Shown: piece after piece, positions 22,450 to 35,060 of the stretch
How the letters are laid out: the number at the start of each line of letters is the position of its first letter
Numbering within the stretch: position 1 is the stretch's first letter
DNA from: Megascapheus bottae
Taxonomy: Eukaryota > Chordata > Mammalia > Rodentia > Geomyidae
Reading direction: 5' to 3'
Length of the DNA: 64,000 nt
NCBI GenBank assembly: GCA_024803745.1
Contig: JANJXV010000192.1
Span: 496,001-560,000 of the forward strand
The notes under the pieces: model-generated
What the model saw: only the letters and a program-made list of their open reading frames with translations
Told to the model about the DNA's origin: nothing
Databases searched by the model: none
Made by a program: the position numbers and the translations under genes

Positions 22450-24600
22450 TAATGTGTTTAGCTCTCTAAATTGTTTATATGTTCTGTATAGTCATCACTT
22501 ATCAGGTAAGTAGTTTGCAAATACATATCCTCATTCTGTAGATCACTGTTTATTCCTTTAGATAATTTCCTTTGCTGTGCAAAAGATTCTTAGTATGTTG
22601 TTGTTACCTATGACCCTGAAATGCTATCTAAAAAGTCATTGGTAACATCACTATTTTAAACAATGCTGTTGTGTTTTCTCACATCGTTTGATGATCTCAG
22701 GATTTGCATTTAGGCCTTTGATCCATTTTGGTTGACTTCTGTGTGGATAAGCGGTGGGATCTGGCTGCATTATTCTTCATGTGTGTATAAGTGATCTTAG
22801 CATCATTTGGTGTAAGACTGTCTTTCCTTTACATTCTTTTTTTTTAAAAAATTAATTTTATCATCCAGGTGAAGTAAGGGGGGTTTATAGCTTCATACAT
22901 AAGACAATGAGTATATTTCTGGTTGAACATTGTTACCTCCTCCTTCGTATTTCTCCCACATTACTTCTCCTCAGCCTCCCTCCAAGTTGTAAAGCTCATT
23001 TCCAGCATATTTTGGATATGGTTGTTGCACTGCCTTGCCATTTGTCCTTTGTCTTGTCATTTTCTTGTGCTCTTTCCCTTCCCCAATTCAGATAAACATA
23101 TACATAAGACCCAGGGACTAAAACCAAATACGGTAACAACCGGGGATAAAACAAATGAAATAAATGAAGTAACTTCACACAGTACCTCAAAACAACAACA
23201 AAAACCTCTCATTTCCATATCTTGGGGTTCATTTTGCTTAGCCTCATCTTACATGGTCATGTATACATAGCTATTGAGCTATCCTCTTCTAGGACTATCC
23301 TAGACATATACTAATTATTACAAATGAGCGAAACCATGGAGTCTATGTTCCTTTGGGTCTGGCTTATTTCACTTAATATAATGTTTTTCCAAGTCTTTCT
23401 ATTTCCTTATGAATGGGGCTATGTTGCTCTTTCTGATGGAAAAATTGAATTCCACTGTGCACGTACACCATATTTTCTTGATCTATTCTTCTACTCAGGG
23501 GCATTTGGGTTGGTTCCATATCTTAGCTATGGTAAATAACGCAGTAATGAGCATAGTTGTGCTGATAGTGTGGCCTTGTTTGTGGTCTTTTGGGTAAATG
23601 CCCACGAGTGGGATTGCTGAATCATAGGGAATTTCTATGTTTAGTCTTTTGAGGAAACTCCACACTGCTTTCCAGAGTGGCTGAATACTGTTGGTGGCAG
23701 TAAACTTGTTCAATCACTATACGTTCTTATAACTATAAAAACCCAGTCTGCTGTATGAAAGTGGATTAATTTCTGTTTTTTATTCTATTCCACTAACCTA
23801 TGTGTCCACTTTTTGCTAGTATCATGATGTTTCATGACTACAGCTTTTAGTATGAAATACAGTTGTGATACCACCAGATTTAGCCACTTCCTTCTCCTCT
23901 TCTTTCTCTTTTCATCTTCTTTGTCCTTCTTTTCCTTTTCCCAGGATCACTATGGCTTTTTTGAGTTTTTATGCTTCTGTATGAATTTAAAGATTGCTTT
24001 CTATTTAGTTGAAAAAATGATTCAAAAACAGCACTCTAGTTAGAGATTCTTGTAAGTAGCATGGTCATTTTAACCATATTAATTATTCTAATGCACACAC
24101 ATAGGGTGTATTTTCATTTTTATGTCCTCCAGAGATCTTGTCATCAGTGTTTTATAATTTGCATCTTCATTTCCTTGGGTTAATTTAATCCTGATTATTT
24201 TAATTTTATGGCTATTATGAATGGGATCATTTTGATGCCTTTTCAGTAAATTCATTATAAATGTTTAAAATGTAAGTCTTTTGTGTACTGATTTGGCATC
24301 CTGCTACTGCACTGAATTCATTAATCTATGCCAAGAGTTTTTTGATGAAGTATTTAGGTTTTTCTATGTATAAAACCTTGTCAATTTCAAACAAGGATAA
24401 TTCAATTCATTCTTCCCCATCTGTATGCACAAGTTTCTCCTTTTTTTGCCTGCATACTCTAGATAACACTTTGGTGCAATGTTAGTAAATGTGATAGAAA
24501 GTCTTGTTCATGAGTTCAGAAGAAATAGATGAGATTTTTTTTTCCCAGCTCAGTATGGTATTAGCAATGAGTTTTTCATAGGCAGTATTTAGTAGTTTTT
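22450..24600 (-). mobile_element. Antisense L1 ORF2 remnant hosting a younger L1
   Basis: The left part (22450-22835) reads as antisense L1 ORF2, with ttcctttgctgtgcaaaag and tttgatccattttggttga. The right part (23730-24600) continues the same ORF2 order: tctattccactaacctatgt, gtatcatgatg, then a stretch equivalent to the isoleucine/leucine-rich middle of the reverse transcriptase part. Frames are broken by many stops. The element is split by the L1 3' end at 22841-23719. Confidence 0.8.
22841..23719 (-). mobile_element. L1 3' end nested in older L1
   Basis: A T-run at the left corresponds to the A-tail. It is followed by an antisense 3' UTR and the end of ORF2, recognisable by gcatttgggttggttccata, gggattgctgaatcatagg and a phrase for the last ORF2 residues. 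The host L1 sequence stops just before it and resumes just after it. Weak target-site duplications flank it (ttacattctt at about 22831 and atacgttctt at about 23720, two mismatches). A short minus-strand frame of 72 codons here contains a typical L1 ORF2 C-terminal segment but is 5'-truncated. Confidence 0.75.
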
Positions 24601-24604
24601 TATG

Positions 24605-24800
24605 TTCCAGGACTAGGTCTTGAACTCAAGGCCTGGGCACTGCTCCCGGACGTTCCTGCTCAAGGCTGATGCGCTATCACTTGAGCCACACATCAACATC
24701 AGCTTTTTGGAGGTGTCATTTTCACTTTCTTGATTCTTGCTTCACCACAATGCTATCTGTGTAGCTGACATAATTTCCAATCTGAGTTTCTCAAGTAGCT
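24605..24800 (-). mobile_element. Composite 7SL/ID-like SINE, degenerate
   Basis: The antisense ID-like tail is clear (ttgaactcaaggcctgggca, tatcacttgagccaca). The 7SL-like half is decayed but ends with ctgagtttctcaagtagct. Confidence 0.7.
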
Positions 24801-25674
24801 TTCCCAGGGGCATATTTTTTATGGGATACCAGTTTGATGGCTGCTTGGGCTTTGTTTATACAGACACAGGAAAGTACAGCTTCTGTACCTTCTTCATTTT
24901 TTATTGATATTAGCAGTACAGGTATGCCTCAGTCATCTAGACCGAAGCAGTTCATGAAGGAGCATGACAGGGAAGCTTCCACAAGTCTGTGTCCTCACCT
25001 CCATAGAGCCAAGACCTGACAGAATTAGTAGCACTGTGTCATTGAAAGAAATTCACCTCAAACACTGAGCTGTATCCAGTGTTATCTTTGAAAGAAGTTC
25101 TAACCACCCTCTCCTGAATGGTATGCACAAAGACACCCGTGTAGCAGATGCCGAATCACTCACACAAATGCTGATGGTAGTTTTCAGACACCTCGGACTG
25201 GGTAATTCTGACTACCATTTGTTCCAGTCCAAGGACTTTAAGGCCAGAAGCAAATGCCTTTTCAATTTCTTCTGATTAATGTCCCTCCACAGAATATCTG
25301 CCATTTCTAGAGGGTCCTCATGCTATTCTCCAAGGCAAACCTACCCTGAACTGATTTGGAAAGCAAATGGGTTGTGTTAAATAAGCACTATTAGATTTTT
25401 AAAGTACTTGGAATTTGCTGGTCCTCACTGCTGGACATTAAATATTAGATTTCTGAAGCAGATTAATCAAATAAAAATTTCCCTCATTTCTTTTCTAAGT
25501 CTGGATTCATTAAGTAAGGTAATGGCATCGGTGTATTGATTTGATCAATAAGGTGCCTAATTATATAAATGTCACATAGTACAAATTAAGTCAATTTGGA
25601 CAAATTTCCATAGAATTCCCGAGAGATCCAAGATCAAACTTCTCTCTTTCTTTCTTCATTTCTTTCTTTTTTCT
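24801..25674. other. Unrecognised DNA, no gene seen
   Basis: No exon or clear repeat is recognised. The first 150 bases could be more L1, but I cannot establish that. Confidence 0.45.
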
Positions 25675-26252
25675 TGTTGTTGTGGGGCTTGGACTCTGGG
25701 CCTGGGCATTGTCCCTGGGCTCTTCAGCTTAAGGCTACTTCCCTACTCTTTGAGCTTCAGTGCCACTTCTGGTTTTCTAGGGGTTAATTAGAGATAAGAG
25801 TATAATGGTCTTCAGGGGGGGTGGAAAATATTCTAAAACTATATAGTGGTGATAGTTTTAAAATACTAAAAGGGATTACATTGTACACTTGACATGAGTG
25901 GCTTGTATGGATGCATATGATTTATATCACAATAAAGCTACAGAGGAAAGAATTTATCCTAAAGTATTTGCTCTAGAAAACAAGACTATAGATGTGACAT
26001 TGATTTGTTATAACACTGAGATAGTAAGTTGCTTCTCATTGTAATTTAAAGCTAGCACTTTGCCATCTCATCAAGGCCCAATTTCTAGACAACATCTAGT
26101 GTTTATCAATCTATATTCTCTTGTCCTCCATGTTTTGTTGGCTCCTCCCCACAATAAACCTTTGTCACTCATGAAAAAAAAAAGTATAATAGTCTTTAGT
26201 TCCCAGCCTGGCTTTGAACCATGATCCTCAGGCATGAGCCACCCCCCGCCCA
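25675..26252 (-). mobile_element. Composite 7SL/ID-like SINE split by a retrocopy
   Basis: The antisense tail and linker lie at 25675-25812 (gggcctgggcattgtccctg, then ggttaattagagataagag). The antisense 7SL-like head resumes at 26184-26252 (cctggctttgaaccatgatc, ggcatgagccacc). Between them lies a 371-base polyadenylated insert. The element is otherwise in normal order, so the interruption is an insertion. Confidence 0.82.
25813..26183 (+). mobile_element. 5'-truncated polyadenylated retrocopy of an unknown transcript
   Basis: A 371-base sequence is flanked by 13-base target-site duplications, gtataatggtctt at 25800-25812 and gtataatagtctt at 26184-26196. It ends in a 10-base A-tail preceded by AATAAA in ccacaataaacctttgtcac. 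Its first 120 bases resemble the 3' end of an ancient mammalian L1 and contain a second, internal AATAAA (atcacaataaagctac). The remaining 250 bases are not recognised. The structure is that of an L1-mobilised RNA. The source could be an mRNA 3' UTR, a long non-coding RNA, or a read-through transcript of an old L1. Confidence 0.75.
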
Positions 26253-26298
26253 GATAAGACCAAATTTCCACTTAGTTAACATTAACAGTCATTTTTTT

Positions 26299-26483
26299 GC
26301 CAGTCCTGGGGCTTGAACTCAGGGCTTGAGCATTGTCCTTTGGCTTTCTCAAGGCTAGAGCTTTACCAATTGAGCCACAGCACCATTTCAGGCTTTCTCT
26401 ATGTATGTGGTACCAAGGAATTGAAGCCAGGTCTTTGTGTAAGCTAGGCAAGTACTCTATCACAAGGCCAAACTCCCAGACCC
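26299..26483 (-). mobile_element. Dimeric tRNA-derived (ID-like) SINE
   Basis: This is a full antisense copy with both halves. Target-site duplications gttaacatta lie at 26275-26284 and 26487-26496 and match exactly. The B box is altered (the antisense reads ggaattgaagccaggt). Confidence 0.88.
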
Positions 26484-26496
26484 TTGGTTAACATTA

Positions 26497-27173
26497 TTAA
26501 AAAGCAACATATAATTTTTCTCCATGAGTATCACAGAATCTCAGATATATCTTCTGTGTAAAATAATATTTTCAACTTAGAATTCATGCTCACATAGAAA
26601 TTCTATTTCACTTTCATGAGTGATCTTTGACCTTGAAATGAAAATGAAATCTGTTCATTCACCTCTAAATACCACAAAGGCTCACCACTATAAAATACAT
26701 TGTTATTTCACAGTATTACTTCAATACAGTTTATTTAAGTGGCATGGGCTATGTAGAAAATATGAACCAATCCTCTGGAACTTTTAGATCATGTTTCCTT
26801 TTTCAACTCACCTGTTAAAAATCTCTTCTTTGAAAGGATAACAGAAAATAATTAGAGATGCTCAGGCTTCAAGAGAAACAGAAAAAATTCTCTTGAAGCA
26901 GTATACTCATGGTGAGATGCTGACAGCAACACTGATATGTGTTATAGGGTGTCTTAGATTTCCTAGCAGCCACACAGAAGAAAGAAACAATAATGCCCAC
27001 AAGGAAAAGTAGTCAACCCAAGCTATTATTAAGAAAAGAAAAGTAGTTTTTTAAATTATAAGGTAACTGAGTCATAAGAATATGAGAATCTGATAGCAAA
27101 AGAAAGAGCAGAGCAATGGACTTAAAACTGAGTTTGCTAACCAAATGGTTAGAAACCTAGGTCAAAACTTGTT

Positions 27174-27234
<61 letters not shown>

Positions 27235-30200
27235 AGCGAGAGCAAACAGAGTCCCCTGCAAGGATGAGATTCCTCCATCCATCCCAGGTTTCAGCACCAT
27301 TTGTCAGGAAAGATCTTAGTATTTGACTGCCAGAAGTTTAATAAACTTTATAAAGCAAGTGAGACAGCATATTTCAATAGAAATAATATACAGAATAAAA
27401 ACTGAGGTATTTGAACAACCCTAATAACTGAAGTAATAGCTGGAGTCCTTGGGAATCTACTGCTTCTGTGGAGACCAGGGGGTTTTCTTCACCCCAAATA
27501 TGTACAGGGTGATCCCTAAAATCTGTGAAAATTTTACCTTACATGTATGACTCTGGGATTTTACAGTTGCGACTAAACTGAATATTTTCCGTGGGAAAGC
27601 TCATTCCATATTATCCATCTGGTGAACTCACTGGGGCTTGTAATGGAAAGAAAACAGTCAGGGTTAGAGGAGAGAGAGTAAAGCTGGAGTAAAAGCAAAG
27701 GGAAACAAATGAGGGCTTCAGGCAGCCTCCAGAATCTAAAACTGGAAAGGATTTCCCACAGAACTTCCGGAAGAAGGCCGCTCTATCAACCAGTGTGGGC
27801 TTTTACCTCTAGAAACAGATGCCAACACAATTACTGTTTTGATTTCCTAAATATGGTATGAGATGGTGAACCATATATTTTCCTTTGAAATTCTTTGTGA
27901 GACTTCATTGTGGAAAGCAATTATCTCTGGACAATATTCTGTTTATCTAAGAGACAATGGACACCCCCCTGCAATCACAGTCTGCCATAAAGTCTTCTCT
28001 TGTGGGACTGTATTTTTGGGCCACAGAGTAAACAGCCCTTCTCCTTGTTAAAAGCCAAGGACAAATGCTGCAGAAAGGCAATGTTTTATCTTCTGGAAAA
28101 CAAGCCTAGACGTTGTATGAAATGGATTCCATATCCATGCTGTGCTTCAGAAGCAGAGGTGAGTGTGACCTGGAGTTGGTCCAGGCTTGAAGACTATAAA
28201 CATCTCTGAGAATCTCCACCACAGACCCTTCCCTGTGCCCTCCCCAACATCTGTGCAGCAACTGGACAAGGTAGAAAAAGTCTCCAGGATAGACTGCTAC
28301 CCTAGGGGCACTGGTTAGTTAACAACATAAAATGATCCTTTACTTACTATTAATAAACAGGTATAATGTCCTATAAATATTTGAGACAGAATAAGAAATG
28401 TCACTAAAAATAATGTGACTTCTCTGAGAATTTGACTGTAAATTATTATAATTATTTCCTTTCATAATAATTTACTTTTTAACTCTACTTAGTTGGGTAT
28501 CTGAGGGCACTTGGAATCTAGGATATTCTAGGCTTACAATCACTCAATTTGATACCAATGCATAAAGCTTTTCTCCAAGATAACTACATTTGAGTTGCAC
28601 TTATATAGGAGACAGGAGGATCATGTTGTAAGCTAGATTACCTTACAAAATACTATGTATTTTGGATGAAAGATCCAACACTAAGTGGGCTCTACAGTCC
28701 AGAGAAGTGATAATGTTGACTTGGACTGCTGTAGTGTCATACCCAGAGACAGATAAATAGACTAGAAAGAAAATTAATTCCTAGCTCTGAACATGCTTTT
28801 AGTTTCCAGTATATAGTGATCAGAAGCCCAGGTTATCCTATTTTTTTTCCAGCTCTGCCAATCATCAACTGCATGGCCTTTAGAGAAGAGGAACCACTGG
28901 AATATGGTACTATTATGCTGGAATAATTCAAGAATCTGTAAGATGGGAAGGCTATGAGACAACTCACAGAAGCAGCTTGGGAAGTGCTTGATAAAGAGTT
29001 TGCCCTCTGGGAAGTTAACAGTAAGACAGCACTTGCCTTATTGAAACTATTGCTACTATCGAGAATATGAGAACAGCAACGCCAACCTCAGAAGATTATG
29101 GAAAGAAAACTGCAATGGTGACTGGCTAGGAAGACTTTAACATGTTCATTTACATGTGCATTTGGAGGTGAGATACAGGTGTACAAAGTTTATGAAACAG
29201 GACAGAAAAATATATTCAAGCAAAGCAGAGGTGTTGATTTCCAAGCCAGGAAAACTCAAAAGACAAAGATTAGTAGAGGAAGATGTTGGTTAAATGCTCT
29301 GAGATGGTATGCCTGGAAGCCTTTCATTTTGGTTTAGATCAGCAGTGTGTTTAATCATTTGTAGCAACTGTATTACAGGAACACAATGGCCCCACCCGAG
29401 GTATACACAAGGCCTGTGAACACACAAGGCCGGCATCCAAGTGGAATGCAGCTATTGTTTCCTCTGGGTGGGATGCATTTCACTTCCATAAAAACACTCC
29501 CGGGCCTTTTGTTTTTCAATCCAACATTTCCAGCGGAAATAATTTATGGTAATAAAACCAGATAGCACAGGGCATGTAAGGAACTGAAATGAATTTGAGT
29601 CTCAAATGAGAAGTGTTGGCATGTGGACAACAACAAGATGGTCCTTCCAAAACAGAGAGAGGTCTTATTAATCTCCACATGGATCAATGAGGGATTTGGC
29701 TGAGGGAGATGGCTAAGTGTCTGAAGTTTTAGTCTTGACTTTCTTTGCCTCCACTGAGACAATTACTGCCAGGGTCAATTAGTCTTCCCAAATTCAAAAT
29801 AAACTTCCATGCAATTTACAGTGTAAGGTATTGTTGGAGCAAATCTCAAATACTCTTAAGCCTTTCAGGTCTACCAGAGCAATAAGTAGTCATTGGCAGC
29901 ATTATTTGGGGGTTTAGTTTCAGCACTTTTTTTTTCTTTTGGAAGTTAAATCACCTGTAATTAGCATAAAGAACTTGGAAAACTGCTTTTGCAAACTGCA
30001 CATTTCCAAGAATTTTTATTAAAAGATTTGAACTCTAGAAATGTGAACTAAAATGATTAATATGAATTTAGATAGAAATGAATCTTGACATTCAAGTTCA
30101 CTTTTCACTTAAATACCTAATTTTGTTCTACAATAGATAGTCAGCAAGGAAAAATGATGGACTTCAGTGAAGTGGAACCACTAAAAAATATGGTTCTTAA

Positions 30201-31194
30201 ATTATGCTGAATATATAATACTTCCTCAAATCAAGAGGGCTCTGAACAAAAGCAAAAAATTATTTAAGAACTATGAACAAGAGAACAAAATGAATTTGAA
30301 CATGACCCATTTCCTGAGGCCAAGGTTGGACATTTGGTTTTATGAAGATTCTCTTCTAAATGTTTTTCACGAGTAAACATGTGGTATCACAGCTCCATAA
30401 AGAGGGGATGATGTGATTCCACAGTGTTTTATGACACTCATTACCAACAGCTCAGTGTGCACCTAAATAGCCTCGGAAGAAAACCAACAATGTGCTCAAT
30501 TGCTGTTTCTGTGGCAAATAATAAATATAGTGCTAAAGCTGTTGGGTGTCTGTGAGGGGGAAAAAGTCTGCAATCCCCCATGCGTTCACGGTAAATGCTT
30601 CTGATACTTTTTCTTCCTACTGTCTTCACAGCTCATCAGCACTGTGGGAATAGACTGAAAAAAAATCTGGCCTGTGACCAGGAACAACTGGCTATACAGG
30701 ATGGGTGTCTTATAATTACACATTATGAGAAAGGGAAATCAGCAACCCTCCTCCAGCCAGCAAAGGATTTTTCTCTACTCTTGAAGAAACCAAGAGAAAT
30801 GGCACCCTCTGGAGGAGGCAGTCAATGAGGTACTGGAGACTATAGGTGCCACTGGGCCTGTAGCCAGAGGCTCTCAGACTCTCTTTACACATGAGAAATA
30901 AACAGGAAGAAAACACAGTATGCCAAGTGGGCCAAACTCAACAAATGATAGTTAAATCACCAAGTTTGTACATTTTTATATTATATATCTGACAGGACAG
31001 CGACTTGGATTCATGTAGCCCATTATAATTCTCATTTGTTCATCTTTTCTTAGAGCCTGGTTATTTTCTTTGGTGTCTAAAGTTATTTCATTAGGTCCAA
31101 ACAAGATAAAATGATTTGCATTTCCATACAGAATTACAGGATTTTCCCATGCTGTGACTACTTGTACTTATTTAATTAATTTATATAGTTATTT
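26497..31194. other. Long unrecognised stretch, no gene seen
   Basis: Nearly 4.7 kb contains no repeat I can name apart from the AG microsatellite at 27179-27232. Frames are at most 77 codons. Its freedom from young repeats is unusual for this window, but I cannot say from sequence alone whether it is conserved. Confidence 0.5.
27179..27232 (+). repeat. (AG)n microsatellite, about 27 units
   Basis: This is an uninterrupted AG repeat of about 54 bases. Confidence 0.97.
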
Positions 31195-31495
31195 ATTTTC
31201 GCTGTCATACAAGCTTTGAACTCAGGCCCTTGGGCTTACTAAGCTGGTACTGACTCTGTAACTGAGTCAAGTCTCTAGTCCTGTTTTTTAAGAGTCTCAT
31301 TTAACTCCCAAGCACACACTCAAGTCACAATTGACTTACTTTATGCTTCTCATAGGTGCTGCGCTAAGAAACACAAACCACCATGTCTATGGCTTGTGAA
31401 AGTGATACACACATTTTGGGGCTGGCCTCAAGCTGTGTCCTCCAATATTTCCCTCCCCAGAATCTAAGATGACAGGTGTGAGCTACTGGTAACCC
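31195..31495 (-). mobile_element. Old ID-like and 7SL-like SINE fragments
   Basis: An antisense ID-like unit lies at about 31200-31290 (gctttgaactcaggccctt). An antisense 7SL-like unit lies at about 31410-31495 (gatgacaggtgtgagctact). They are separated by about 120 bases of other DNA, so they may be one disrupted composite or two insertions. Confidence 0.55.
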
Positions 31496-31519
31496 CACTT
31501 TACTTATTACAATTTTTTT

Positions 31520-31704
31520 GCCAGTCCTGGGCTTGGGCTCAGGGCTTGAGCACTGTCCTTGGACTTTCTGAAGGCTAGCACTCTACCATTTGAGCCTCAG
31601 CACCACTTCCGACTTTTTGCTATGTATGTGGGGTACCAAGGAATTGAACCCGGGTCTTCGTGCATGCTATGCGAGCACTCTACCACTAGACCAAACCCCA
31701 GCCC
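31520..31704 (-). mobile_element. Dimeric tRNA-derived (ID-like) SINE
   Basis: This full antisense copy has a well preserved B box (the antisense reads ggaattgaacccgggtc). Exact target-site duplications ttacaattttttt lie at 31507-31519 and 31705-31717. Confidence 0.9.
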
Positions 31705-31717
31705 TTACAATTTTTTT

Positions 31718-33529
31718 ATAATTTGAAAGCAGTTCAAGAAAAGAGATTACTCCTCAGAAACCACCAGCTCTCACAAAGTGCCTTACACTAAATCAACCAA
31801 TTCTATAGAAGCCTTAAATAAATTAGTGTGTATATCCTTCTACTTCAGTTCTGCAATTCCACCTGCTCATAATTCTCCAACTATGCCTCAAATAGGTTTA
31901 TATTTAATGTTATTAATGGCTTCATGTTATTCCTCCTCTTAGAAATAGCAGTTTTACACATGTCTTATTAACGATGGATTTCTGTCATTTATTTTTATTT
32001 TTATTTATAAAAATAAAACATGAAGTAGAACAAGTAATTGAAATGGAGTAATATTTTACAAGATACATACTTAAGAATGACGATGAAGAATTTTATGTAG
32101 AGAATATATTTTCTAAATATTTGGTAAGAAAGTTATCTAGTCAGACCACAAAAATTTGTCAGAATATTTATCTTACGAGTTGCAATAACAGTAACTATCA
32201 AATACAGGTTGTAGGGCATGTGCTTATTTTTTTCATCCAAAATCCGATGTATTTGAAGACTGTGCCAATACCCATTGGGACAGGTAATATCCAATAGCTT
32301 AAATAACAGAGTTTCTATTTCAGATAACGTTGTATATTATCCAGTGTCTGAAGATATATTCTCTTCAGTAATAATGATGAGGACCTCAGTTCAAACATCT
32401 GTCATTATTCTGTTCTCACTCCAAAACTGATGATGCCTAAGAGTTTGGAAATATACCAATAAAGATTTGCTATCCAAGATAGACCAGACTTTTATCACTA
32501 TTAGAAAGTCCAAATAAGGTGAAATTCTGCTCAGTACTCATACAAAAAAAGGAAGCACTTATAACTTCATGTGCATTTTGATTAGTGTAACTTCATAAAG
32601 ACCAAGATGTAAAAGAATAACGATTTGTTATTTCACAGTGAGGGACGAGAGTACCAGGATTAATATATTGCCAGGCCAACCCAGAACAAAGAATAATCAA
32701 TGATTTCATTGGGGAAACCTGTGCAAATTTGCAGAGGAATCCCATAGTATACTGATGAATGTGAAAACCAGGCTAGGACTGACTAGTCTTATTGTACAGC
32801 TTTAAAGTGTGAAGAGAGAGGAGTGTTGTAAACCAGCTCCCCACGGGGTCTGACAACAATTATTTAAATACTTAAAGTCTCCAGCAATGGCCCTAAGGGC
32901 ATACAGAAAAATGAAGAAACATTTAATCAAGAGAATCAAATAAAATCCAATAAAAACAGGGAAAGTCTGTGGCATGAGAGGAATGGTTCCCTCCTTCACC
33001 TCTCCCAGTCTACCAGGATAGTAACTCCATTACAGTCAGACGTAGTCAGAAACATAAGACTCCCCATCCTTCATAAACCAACCAAGAGTTATGGTACTTT
33101 GGGCAGAGTTCCAGGAGAAATATGAGGAAAAGGATGCCAGCCCTTCTCGTTCAATCCTCCCTTCGCTCAGCTCCATGTTACAGAAGGTAAATTCTAATGA
33201 CTGCAGGTGAGAAGACAATGTTCCTCTATTCCCACTATCCAGACCGTGGGGTGAAATGCTTAGAATACTGGAACTCTGATTACAAGGTTTATGGAAAAGC
33301 CACCGTAACTGAAACATCATGGCAGCACATGTGGATTAAAGGAACTGAGAATCTGGAAACAAGCCCTTGTGTTTACTATTGTCTCATCTCCAAAGAGAAA
33401 GAGAGATGGGGAAAAGGAGTCCTTCTAGCAAATGGCACTGGAACACCTATAGTCTAAACCAAAAGTACTTAAAATTGTATTAATGACGCCACCATGAGCG
33501 GTAAAAATATAAAATATTTGGAAAGGAAA
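31718..33529. other. Unrecognised DNA, no gene seen
   Basis: No exon or named repeat. Two overlapping short frames on opposite strands near 33036-33457 (94 and 86 codons) have no recognisable domain. Confidence 0.5.
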
Positions 33530-34095
33530 AATGAGGCATAATCTTCAGGTAAGCATAAATCAAAACCAAGACGAAACATCTGCCATTCTGGTTACATAAA
33601 AGAGCCCCATAAAATCCAGGGTTGGAAAAGGTATCATGAAATCAGAACTCAGAATGGCGGGAACATAAAGAAGTACAGCATTTCACAGATGGCCTAACCA
33701 TTCTTCAGAAGATTAATACAGACCTACATGTGGTCCAGCAATTATACCGGTAGGCACACACCCAAACTAAATGAAATTTCTGTCACCCACTACTGACAGT
33801 AGCGTCAATCAACCCACAGGTGAAAACAACCCAAAGCCCACAAGCAAATAAGCAGTAAGAAAGCATGACAAAATCATGTTAGAATACTACAACATGAATA
33901 AACTCCGAAAATATTATAGTAAGTGGGAAAAATCCTCCACAAAAATATCACATTATATGCTTTCATTGATTTTGAATTGGTTTTGGTGATTGCTGAATAA
34001 CTAATCCCTTGATAGTCTAAAAATAGCTGAATTACATAATTTGTGATAGAACTGTATAATGTACAATTTTGTCCTTCAATAAAGTTGCACATTTT
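33530..34095 (+). mobile_element. Ancient L1 3' end, sense
   Basis: The region reads as a very degenerate ORF2 end plus 3' UTR. It has aagcataaatcaaaaccaag near its start, then tggtccagcaattatacc, a phrase equivalent to caggtgaa with a following aaaacaaccc, and ends near caataaagttgcac. No intact frame remains. Confidence 0.65.
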
Positions 34096-34702
34096 CTCTA
34101 TTCATTTCTACTGTATATATGTGCAATAAACGTACGTGTGTTTAGCAGTGACTACAGAAGTTATTAAGGATCAATATTTCAAGAAAAATAGTCTAACATA
34201 ATAAAGAGCCATTAAACTAATTACAGCAGAATAGAGACACCTTATAAAATAACAGAATTCAGAGATGGATGCTACTTGTCATCCAAACTGATTTCTATAG
34301 GAATAGCAGACAAAGTATCTAAACAAGTACACCAGGGCATACACATGTTTCTGACATTAAGAGAAAGCATATGGCAGGAACAGAAACCTTGAATTGCAAT
34401 CACACAATACTTTCAGGAAAGATGAGGGAGAAATTCTTGACACTGGGAGGAAGGTAGGAACTAGATTGGCTCATGGATCAGCACAAGTGCAGAATAGGAC
34501 TTGCTTATTACAAATAGGAACAAGCCAGTTTTATGGCACTGTACCACTTCACACTATGTTCTTTACTGTGGTGTACTGAGTCCAGTGACTCGGGGAACAT
34601 TAGGAGAAATTTTACTCTCAGTGACTATCAATCTCTGCAATGTCATTTTCAGAAAACATTCAATAGTCATGTTATCACTTTGGAGTAAATCTCATGGTGG
34701 CA
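34096..34702. other. Unrecognised DNA, no gene seen
   Basis: No exon, RNA gene or repeat is recognised. Confidence 0.45.
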
Positions 34703-35060
34703 TTTTTATTATATTTTATTGTCAGGATAATGTATAAAGGGGTTAGAGTTATATTTGTCAGACAAAGGGTGTATTACTTCTCAAACCTTGATACCCCTTC
34801 TCATGTTTTTGTCCTCCTTTCCCTCCCCCACCCCACCTAATTATCTTGTTTTCTCCCTTCCCTTCCCTGTTTCAAATAAACAAATAAGTGTGTGTATATA
34901 TAGTATGCCAGGTAACAAAGTCAGATGCATTAACCCATGAGATTCCCAAAAATGGGGGAAAAAAAGAGAAAAAGAAGCATGTCCCACCAAAACATCCCTA
35001 TCATGACAAGAGAAAACCCCAAGTTTCCTCCCATTTCTGTATCTTCAGTTTTCTGAAAAA
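34703..35060 (-). mobile_element. L1 3' UTR fragment, older subfamily
   Basis: The antisense 3' UTR signature is clear: ttattatattttattgtcag, tacttctcaaaccttgatac, then a C-rich tract and a stretch ending atttctgtatcttcag. It is more diverged from the copies at 42191-42627 and 46329-46842 than those are from each other, which suggests an older subfamily of the same lineage. Confidence 0.75.

Noticed and set aside
23495..23713. 72-codon minus-strand frame with L1 ORF2-like C-terminal residues
   Set aside because: It is a fragment of a 5'-truncated L1, not an intact gene.
33197..33457. 86-codon frame as possible exon
   Set aside because: An open frame overlaps it on the opposite strand, no domain is recognised, and no clear splice acceptor and donor pair brackets it.
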